Part shown: in pieces, positions 1 to 5,275 of the stretch
How positions within the stretch are numbered: the first letter of the stretch is position 1
Layout: each line of letters opens with the position of its first letter
NCBI RefSeq assembly: GCF_000718305.1
Contig: NZ_JOFQ01000045.1
Location: 1-15,171, forward strand
Length of the DNA: 15,171 nucleotides
Reading direction: 5' to 3'
From: Streptomyces niger
GTDB taxonomy: Bacteria; Actinomycetota; Actinomycetes; Streptomycetales; Streptomycetaceae
Made by a program: the position numbers and the translations under genes
The notes under the pieces: model-generated
What the model saw: the letters and a program-made list of their open reading frames with translations, nothing else
What the model was told of the DNA's origin: nothing
Database searches by the model: none

Positions 1-14
1 TGTATAAGAGACAG
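1..14. other. Nextera/Tn5 mosaic-end adapter remnant (not genomic)
   Basis: The first 14 bases, TGTATAAGAGACAG, are the last 14 bases of the 19-base Tn5 mosaic end used in Nextera libraries. The matching adapter in the opposite orientation closes the window. This is library sequence left on the contig and should be trimmed. Genomic sequence starts at about base 15. Confidence 0.97.
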
Positions 15-36
15 CCCTCCCGCCTCCACCCCAGCC

Positions 37-159
37 CACCCCGGAACACCGTCCCACCCATCTCACCCCGGAACGCCCGGCCCGAATCCACCCCCGGCCC
101 CGTGCCATTCGCCTGCGACCCCGTGCCACCCGCCCCGACCCCGCGCCACTCGCCCCGCA
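37..159. repeat. Decayed short C-rich direct repeats upstream of the first gene
   Basis: Bases 37-50 and 64-77 are near copies (CACCCCGGAAC followed by A/G and CC). Bases 98-118, 119-138 and 139-159 are three imperfect copies of a 20-21-base unit beginning CCCCGTGCCA or CCCCGCGCCA. I see no clear promoter or operator in bases 15-174. The repeats may be the low-complexity end of a gene outside the window or a degenerate intergenic repeat. Confidence 0.5.
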
Positions 160-174
160 CGTCTGGAGACAGCG

Positions 175-1134
175 ATGCCCCGCACCCCGCACCAGCCTCC
201 GCCTCAGCCGCCCATCGCGCGCCTGCGCTCGCTGCGGTGCGTCGAACTGTTCACCCCCGCGTTCACCGAAGCCGCCGACTTCTACCAGGAGGTCTGGGGT
301 CTGGAGACCGTCGAGGGCGACCAAGGCGCACGCTGGCTGCGTGGCACCGGGGAGGAGCACCACGTCCTCCAGTTGACCAGCGCCGACCGCACCGGTCTCG
401 GCCGGATCGCCTTCGCCGTCGCCACCCCCGCCGAGGTCGACGAAGCCGCTCGCCGACTGCACGCCCGCGGCATCACCCCCGTCATCGGCCCCGGCCCGCT
501 GGACCAGGTGGGCGGCGGTTACGGTCTCCGCTTCACCGATCCCGAGCACCGGCTCATCGAGATCAGCGCCCAGGTCGAGGCCGTGGCTCCCCGAGGCCGG
601 GACGGTGCGGTTCCGGTAGGCGTCACCCACACCGTGCTCAACACCACCGACATCGATGCCGCCGTCGCCTTCTACTGCGACGTCCTGGGCCTGCGGGTCT
701 CGGACTGGTCAGAACACCAGATGGCGTTCCTGCGCTGCAACGCGGATCACCACTGCATCGCCTTCAACCAGGCCGAGTGGGCCTCGCTCAACCATGTTGC
801 GTACGAGATGAGCTCGGTCGACCACTTCATGCGGGGGCTGGGCCGGCTGCGCCACCACGGCATCACTCCTCAGTGGGGCCCCGGCCGGCACGGTCCCGGC
901 AACAACACGTTCTCCTACTTCACCGACCCTTCCGGTCTCGTCTGCGAATACACCTCCGAGGTCGCCCAGATCGTCGAGGACGCCTGGATCGCCCGCGTCT
1001 GGCGCCGTGTCCCGGAGCTGTCCGACCTCTGGGGCACCGCGGGGCCGCCGTCGGCGGAGATCCGTTCCCACATGGCCGGGCATCCCGATCCCGGCCCGCT
1101 CACCCAGCCGGCCCCGCAGGAGATCTCCGCATGA
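175..1134 (+). CDS. Type I extradiol (catechol 2,3-) dioxygenase, two VOC modules
   Basis: This 319-residue protein is predicted to cleave an aromatic ring next to a catecholic diol, using Fe(II) and O2 in the cytoplasm. It has two VOC (glyoxalase/bleomycin-resistance) modules, about residues 18-132 and 148-262, the arrangement and length of BphC-type enzymes. The C-terminal module carries the expected 2-His-1-carboxylate ligands at His152 (in THTVLN), His207 (in LNHVAYE) and Glu258 (in CEYTSE). Candidate acid-base residues are His192/His193 and Tyr248, close to the BphC positions. The N-terminal module lacks the ligands, as is usual. The ATG at 175 has GGAG at 165-168. The stop overlaps the next start (ATGA), so the two genes are probably translationally coupled. 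The intact active site argues for a real dioxygenase rather than a binding protein; the substrate is unknown. Confidence 0.88.
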   Translation: MPRTPHQPPPQPPIARLRSLRCVELFTPAFTEAADFYQEVWGLETVEGDQGARWLRGTGEEHHVLQLTSADRTGLGRIAFAVATPAEVDEAARRLHARGITPVIGPGPLDQVGGGYGLRFTDPEHRLIEISAQVEAVAPRGRDGAVPVGVTHTVLNTTDIDAAVAFYCDVLGLRVSDWSEHQMAFLRCNADHHCIAFNQAEWASLNHVAYEMSSVDHFMRGLGRLRHHGITPQWGPGRHGPGNNTFSYFTDPSGLVCEYTSEVAQIVEDAWIARVWRRVPELSDLWGTAGPPSAEIRSHMAGHPDPGPLTQPAPQEISA

Positions 1135-2090
1135 CCGACCCGACCGCCACCACGTCGCCGACCACCACGTTGCCCTCCACCACGTCGCCCTCCACCACTT
1201 CGGCCTCCACTGCCTTGCCGGCCGTCACTTCGCCGGTTGTCACTTCACCGGCCGATGTTTCACCGTCGATCGATTCGGCGACTGCCTCGCCTTCCTCTCT
1301 CGCCCCGCGCAAGGTGGGTCTCGTCGGCTGGGGCGCCATCGGTCGCGTCGTCGGTACCGCGCTCGCCGAGGGCGGCGTTCCCGGCGCCGAGCTGGTCTGC
1401 GTGGTCGACAACCGGGCTCTCGGTGACGCACCGGCCCCGCAGCTCTCCTTCGAGGACGCCCTCGACCACTGCGACCTGATCGTCGAAGCGGCGGGCCAGA
1501 GCGTCGTACGCGAGTGGGGTGAGCGCGTGCTGCAGTCCGGTACCGACCTCCTCATCGCCTCCACGGGTGCGCTCACCGATGAGAATCTCGCCGCTGCCCT
1601 CCTCGCCGCCGGCCCTGGGCGGGTCTATTTCACCGGCGGTGCCGTAGGCGGTCTCGACCTGTTGCAGGCCGTACGCTCCCTCGGGCCCCTCACGGACGTC
1701 ACGCTCACCACCACCAAGCTGCCCAGCACCCTCGAACAGCCGTGGATGGGCGCGGACTTGCTGCACCGGATGCGCACGGCCACCGGTCCGGTCGAGGTGA
1801 TGCGCGGCACCGCCCGCGACGTACCGGTGAGGTTCCCCAAGTCGACGAACGTCGCCGCCTCCGTCGCGCTGGCCGTCGGCGACCTGGACGCCGTACGTGT
1901 CCGCGTCGTGGCCGATCCGGCGGCCCAGCACACTCGGCATGTCATCGAGGCGTCCGGTGGCCACGGCGTGTACCGCTTCGAGGTGCAGCACCTCCCGGAC
2001 CCCGACAACCCTGCCACCAGCCAGGTCGTTCCGTATGCGGTGCTGCGCAGCCTCGGCGCGCTGGCCGGGCGGAGGGGGCAGATCCTGTGA
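1131..2090 (+). CDS. Aspartate-dehydrogenase-like NAD(P)-dependent oxidoreductase with Ser/Thr/Pro-rich N-terminal tail
   Basis: This 319-residue protein resembles the L-aspartate dehydrogenase (NadX/DUF108) family, which interconverts aspartate and iminoaspartate/oxaloacetate with NAD(P). A Rossmann fold starts at residue 61, with the dinucleotide motif Gly66-x-Gly68-x-x-Gly71. The C-terminal half has family-like blocks FPKSTNVAAS (235-244) and NPATSQVVPYAVLRSL (293-308); His267 or His270 may match the catalytic histidine. Residues 1-59 are a low-complexity tail rich in Ser, Thr, Pro and Ala, absent from ordinary family members, which begin just before the Rossmann strand. The start is the ATG at 1131 because it overlaps the preceding stop and has AGGAG at 1118-1122. 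The frame stays open further upstream only as a shadow of the dioxygenase gene. In this operon the enzyme may act on an amino or keto acid ring-cleavage product rather than in NAD synthesis; that is inference. Confidence 0.82.
   Translation: MTDPTATTSPTTTLPSTTSPSTTSASTALPAVTSPVVTSPADVSPSIDSATASPSSLAPRKVGLVGWGAIGRVVGTALAEGGVPGAELVCVVDNRALGDAPAPQLSFEDALDHCDLIVEAAGQSVVREWGERVLQSGTDLLIASTGALTDENLAAALLAAGPGRVYFTGGAVGGLDLLQAVRSLGPLTDVTLTTTKLPSTLEQPWMGADLLHRMRTATGPVEVMRGTARDVPVRFPKSTNVAASVALAVGDLDAVRVRVVADPAAQHTRHVIEASGGHGVYRFEVQHLPDPDNPATSQVVPYAVLRSLGALAGRRGQIL
1163..1207 (+). repeat. Three 15-base tandem repeats encoding a Thr/Ser/Pro tail
   Basis: Bases 1163-1177, 1178-1192 and 1193-1207 are three near-identical 15-base units (CACCACGTTGCCCTC type), each encoding about five residues of a TT-x-P-S pattern. 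Looser Val-Thr-Ser-Pro repeats follow to about 1260. They form the N-terminal tail of the aspartate-dehydrogenase-like protein. Confidence 0.85.
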
Positions 2091-3076
2091 CCGACCGGAT
2101 AGAACCGGCAGACCGGACGGACCTGACCGGCTCTGCGACCACCGACGTCCCTCCCGGCCTCGATTCCTCGCCGACTTCCGCAACCTCGCCTGCATCCACA
2201 TCCGCATCCGCAACCACGTCTGTGTCTGCGTCTTCAGCATCGGTTTCTCCTTCGCCTTCCTCTTCTCCTTCGCCTTCGCCGTTCGACCTCGCGGGGTTGC
2301 ACGTGGAGGAGGCCGGTGACGGTGGTCCCGTGTTGCTGTGCCTGCACGGGATCGGGTCCTCCTCCGCCGCGTTCGCCCCGCAGCTCGCCACGCTGAGCCG
2401 GTATGTGTGGGTGGTGGCCTGGGACGCCCCGGGGTACGCCAAGTCCGCCGATCCGGTCGGCCCGTTCACGTTGGACGATTTCGCCGATACCGCTGCCGCG
2501 CTCATCCGGCAGCGCGGTGGTCGCGCCCACGTGCTCGGGGTTTCCTGGGGTGGGGTGATCGCGCTGCGGCTCGCCGCGCGCCACCCCGAACTCGTGTCCT
2601 CTCTGATCGTGGCCGCCTCCAGTGCCGGTTCGGGCACGGACCCGGCGAAGGCCGAGGCGATGCGGGCGCGCGCCGACGAGCTGGCCGAGGTGGGTCCGCG
2701 GGCGTTCGCCGAACGGCGCGGTCCGCGTCTGGTGTCCGATGCCGCGCCCGAGGCTCTCGTTCAGCGCGTCACCGACACCATGGCCGACTCTCTGCGGCTG
2801 CCCGGCTACCGATATTCGACCGAGTCGATGGCCGCCACCGATCTGCGTATCGCCGACCTCTCGGCCGTCACCGCGCCCGCGCTCGTGCTGTGCGGGGACC
2901 AGGACCGGGTCACCGGGATCGAAGCGAGCCAGATGCTCACAGCGGACCTCCATTCCTCCGTGTTCGTGATCGTCAAGGACGCCGGTCACCTCGCGAACCA
3001 GGAACAGTCCGAGGCCTTCGACGCGTGGGTTCTCGCCCACCTCCGAATCTCAGCAGGGATCGCCGAAAGCTGTTGA
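2087..3076 (+). CDS. Alpha/beta-fold hydrolase (meta-cleavage-product hydrolase-like) with Ser-rich N-terminal tail
   Basis: This 329-residue protein has the alpha/beta hydrolase fold from about residue 66. Visible are the oxyanion-loop motif HGIG (87-90), the nucleophile elbow Gly151-Val-Ser153-Trp-Gly155, the likely catalytic Asp273 (in GDQDRVT) and the general base His301 (in DAGH). Beside an extradiol dioxygenase this suggests C-C bond hydrolysis of a ring-fission product, although esterase or enol-lactonase activity fits equally well. Residues 15-65 are almost entirely Ser, Pro, Thr and Ala and precede the catalytic domain. The start is the GTG at 2087, overlapping the previous stop (GTGA) and preceded by GGAGGGGG at 2071-2078. 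Earlier in-frame starts lie inside the upstream gene. The tail-coding DNA (2161-2280) is about 60% GC by my count, well below its surroundings, and uses serine codons that are rare in high-GC actinobacteria. Confidence 0.87.
   Translation: MTDRIEPADRTDLTGSATTDVPPGLDSSPTSATSPASTSASATTSVSASSASVSPSPSSSPSPSPFDLAGLHVEEAGDGGPVLLCLHGIGSSSAAFAPQLATLSRYVWVVAWDAPGYAKSADPVGPFTLDDFADTAAALIRQRGGRAHVLGVSWGGVIALRLAARHPELVSSLIVAASSAGSGTDPAKAEAMRARADELAEVGPRAFAERRGPRLVSDAAPEALVQRVTDTMADSLRLPGYRYSTESMAATDLRIADLSAVTAPALVLCGDQDRVTGIEASQMLTADLHSSVFVIVKDAGHLANQEQSEAFDAWVLAHLRISAGIAESC
2245..2277 (+). repeat. Direct repeat of a 15-base unit, 18-base period
   Basis: TTCTCCTTCGCCTTC occurs at 2245-2259 and again at 2263-2277. 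The copies encode part of the Ser-Pro tract of the hydrolase tail and look like a product of replication slippage. Confidence 0.85.
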
Positions 3077-3125
3077 GGACTGTCCACAGCCCTGCCCATT
3101 CGTACGACTAAAGGACGGCAGCACC

Positions 3126-3647
3126 ATGCCCATCACCACCACCGACTACGACAACGGCGGCGACCTCGCCCGCTACACCGACTCCCTGATCGCCACCAAG
3201 GACTCGCGCGAGCCCGACTGGGACACCCTGGCGTTCCAGGCCAAGGCCGGTGACCAGTACCGCCGCGCCCAGATCCGGTACGTCGGCTCCGGCGCGACCG
3301 GCAACCACGAGGGCGACAACCGCATCCTGCCGTCGGGCGGATTCACCTTCTCCAACATGCTGCTGCCGCCCGGCGCCGAGGGCCCTGAACACACCCACCA
3401 CGACGTCGAGGAAGCCTTCTTCGTTCTGGAGGGCAAGGTCAGGGTCGGTATCCACCGCGGTGAGGGCGAGGCCGAGTACCGCACTCTCGGCTACCGGGAC
3501 ATGATCGTCGTGCCGGCCGGAGTGGCCCGCAGCCTGAAGAACGAAGGCGACACCGACGCCCTGTTCTGCGTCATCATCGGCACGCAGAAGCCGCAGATCC
3601 CGACCTACCCCGAGCACTCGCCGATGCACGGCGTCACCCGCGACTGA
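3126..3647 (+). CDS. Cupin-domain protein, one metal-ligand histidine replaced
   Basis: This 173-residue single-cupin protein has motif 1 intact: Gly83, His89, His91, Glu96 and Gly103 in the G-x5-HxH-x4-E-x6-G pattern. Motif 2 (about 124-139) keeps Pro130, Gly132 and Asn139 but has Arg135 where the fourth ligand histidine is usual, and Arg124 at the usual glycine. Cupins in catabolic operons can be dioxygenases, isomerases or regulatory binding proteins. The missing ligand makes a classical four-ligand dioxygenase less certain, though three-ligand centres exist. AAGGA at 3111-3115 precedes the ATG. The 49-base gap to the hydrolase is one of the larger breaks in the operon. The stop overlaps the next start by one base (TGATG). 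The precise reaction is not recognisable. Confidence 0.83.
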   Translation: MPITTTDYDNGGDLARYTDSLIATKDSREPDWDTLAFQAKAGDQYRRAQIRYVGSGATGNHEGDNRILPSGGFTFSNMLLPPGAEGPEHTHHDVEEAFFVLEGKVRVGIHRGEGEAEYRTLGYRDMIVVPAGVARSLKNEGDTDALFCVIIGTQKPQIPTYPEHSPMHGVTRD

Positions 3648-4384
3648 TGCGTACCGTCGTCATCACCGGCGCCGGCCGTGGCCTGGGGGAGGCCATGGCC
3701 CGCCGGGCCGCGGCGGACGGTCACCGTGTCGTACTCGCCGAACTCGACCCCGAGCGCGGCAAGCGGGTGGCCGACGAGCTGCGCGCCGAGGGGCGGGACG
3801 CCCACTTCGTGCCGTGCGACGTGGCCGACCCGGAGTCGGTCGACGCGATGGCGGAACAGGTCGCCGGGCTCGGCCCGCTGCACGGTCTCGTCAACAACGC
3901 GGGGCTCGCCAACGGCGTGGGGGGCAAGGAGTTCCAGGACATCGGCGTCGAGGCGTGGGACCGCATCATGACGGTCAACGCCCGCGGGCCGTGGCTCGTC
4001 GCCCGAGCCCTGCTGCCCCAGCTCCTCGCCGCGGGCAGTGGCCGCATCGTCAACCTGGCGTCCGACGCCGCGCTGTACGGCTCGCCGCGGCTGGCTCACT
4101 ACATCGCCTCCAAGGGTGCGGTCCTCGCCCTCACCCGCGCCATGGCGCGTGAGTTGGGCGATCGCGGCATCACCGTCAACGCGGTCGCGCCGGGCATCAC
4201 CGAGTGCGAGGCGACCGAGAACGTGCCCGCCGAGCGGCACGAGCTCTACCGGCTGAACCGGGCCATCTCCCGGGCCCAACAGCCGGAGGACCTCACGGGG
4301 GTCGTCTCTTTCCTGCTCAGCGAGGAGTCCCGCTACCTCACGGGACAGGTGATCGCCGTCAACGGCGGTTTCACCATGCACTGA
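3647..4384 (+). CDS. Short-chain dehydrogenase/reductase (classical SDR)
   Basis: This 245-residue classical SDR has the cofactor loop TGAGRGLG (7-14), the structural NNAG (83-86) and a full catalytic tetrad: Asn111, Ser139, Tyr152 and Lys156. It oxidises or reduces an alcohol/ketone pair with NAD(P)(H) in the cytoplasm. In a Rieske-oxygenase operon the natural role is dehydrogenation of a cis-dihydrodiol or another hydroxylated intermediate, supplying the diol for the extradiol enzyme; this is inferred from context. The start codon shares a base with the cupin stop, which implies translational coupling. Length and C-terminus (GQVIAVNGGFTMH) are typical of the family. Confidence 0.9.
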   Translation: MRTVVITGAGRGLGEAMARRAAADGHRVVLAELDPERGKRVADELRAEGRDAHFVPCDVADPESVDAMAEQVAGLGPLHGLVNNAGLANGVGGKEFQDIGVEAWDRIMTVNARGPWLVARALLPQLLAAGSGRIVNLASDAALYGSPRLAHYIASKGAVLALTRAMARELGDRGITVNAVAPGITECEATENVPAERHELYRLNRAISRAQQPEDLTGVVSFLLSEESRYLTGQVIAVNGGFTMH

Positions 4385-4390
4385 TTCCAC

Positions 4391-4425
4391 GGGCCGGCCC
4401 CTGTGCGCCGGCTCGCCGGCGGCAC
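4391..4425. repeat. GC-rich palindrome and stem-loop between the two SDR genes
   Basis: Bases 4391-4400 are the perfect palindrome GGGCCGGCCC. Bases 4403-4425 can fold into a stem of nine pairs (GTGCGCCGG against CCGGCGGCAC with one bulged C) around the loop CTCG. No T-run follows, so this is more likely a processing, attenuation or RNA-stability element than a strong terminator. The 93-base gap here is the largest within the operon. Confidence 0.4.
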
Positions 4426-4477
4426 CGAGCGTCTCGTGCCGCGACTCCGCACCGATCACCACACCGAAGGAACTCCC

Positions 4478-5266
4478 ATGGATCTGGGCCTCGCTGACCG
4501 CACCGTACTGGTCACCGGAGGCAGCTCGGGCGTCGGCCTGGCCACGGTCCGCGCCCTCCTGGACGAAGGCGCACGCGTCGCCACCTGCGGCCGTGACGCC
4601 GACCGCCTCGACAAGGCGGCGGCCCGCCTCGGAGCGGGCGACGACCGGCTGCTGACCCGCGTCTGCGACGTACGGGACGCCACTGCCGTACGCGACTTCG
4701 TCGCCCGTACCGCCGACCATTTCGGAGCCCTGGACGGCCTGGTCAACAACGCCGGCCAGTCCCGCATGAAGCGGCTCGCGGAGACCACCGAGGAGGACTG
4801 GCGCGACGAGCTGGAGCTGAAGTTCGCCGGCGTGCTCAATCCGCTGCACGCCGCACTCCCGCACCTGCGCGCCTCCGACGCAGCCGGCATCATCAACATC
4901 AACGCCGTGCTCGCCAAGCAGCCCGAGCCGCGCCTCATCACCACCAGCGCCGCCCGCGCCGGCATCCTCAACCTCTCCGCGAGCCTCGCCCGGGAGCTCG
5001 CGCCCGACGGCATCCGCGTCAACTCCGTGTGCCTGGGCCTGATCGACACCGGACAGTGGACGCGCCGGCACGCCGCCGCCGACAGCGGGCTGAGCTACAA
5101 GGAGTGGCAGGCCGAACTGGCCGCCGACCGTGGCATCGCCCTCGGTCGCCTGGGCCGCGCCGACGAGGTCGCCTACGCGGTCCTGGCGCTGCTGTCGCCG
5201 CGCGCCTCCTACATCACCGGAACCAGCATCGACGTCTGCGGCGGAGTCGGCCGCGGCATCCTCTGA
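4478..5266 (+). CDS. SDR-fold protein with degenerate catalytic residues
   Basis: This 262-residue protein has a clear SDR fold: cofactor loop TGGSSGVG (13-20), NNAG (90-93), and a typical C-terminus ending in a ConGG-like VCGGVGRG. Aligned by eye with the preceding SDR, however, the catalytic tetrad is gone: Lys115 for Asn, Ala143 for Ser, Thr156 for Tyr and Arg160 for Lys, within ITTSAARAG. I recall that a subgroup of SDRs with this SAARAG signature exists, so this is probably an evolved subfamily rather than recent decay. It could be a non-classical enzyme, a partner of the ThDP enzyme that follows, or a binding protein. ATG at 4478 is chosen because GAAGGAA lies at 4466-4472 and the cofactor loop then sits at the usual distance from the N-terminus. 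An in-frame GTG at 4403 would add an unsupported N-terminus. Confidence 0.85.
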   Translation: MDLGLADRTVLVTGGSSGVGLATVRALLDEGARVATCGRDADRLDKAAARLGAGDDRLLTRVCDVRDATAVRDFVARTADHFGALDGLVNNAGQSRMKRLAETTEEDWRDELELKFAGVLNPLHAALPHLRASDAAGIININAVLAKQPEPRLITTSAARAGILNLSASLARELAPDGIRVNSVCLGLIDTGQWTRRHAAADSGLSYKEWQAELAADRGIALGRLGRADEVAYAVLALLSPRASYITGTSIDVCGGVGRGIL

Positions 5267-5275
5267 GGAGCCTCC

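Noticed and set aside
102..1130. In-frame upstream extension of the aspartate-dehydrogenase-like gene
   Set aside because: It overlaps the whole dioxygenase gene, is Arg/Pro-rich without homology features, and the coupled ATG at 1131 has its own AGGAG.
3080..3088. CTGTCCACA, similar to a streptomycete DnaA box, between the hydrolase and cupin genes
   Set aside because: Single site with a mismatch, no cluster and no AT-rich region; best treated as chance.
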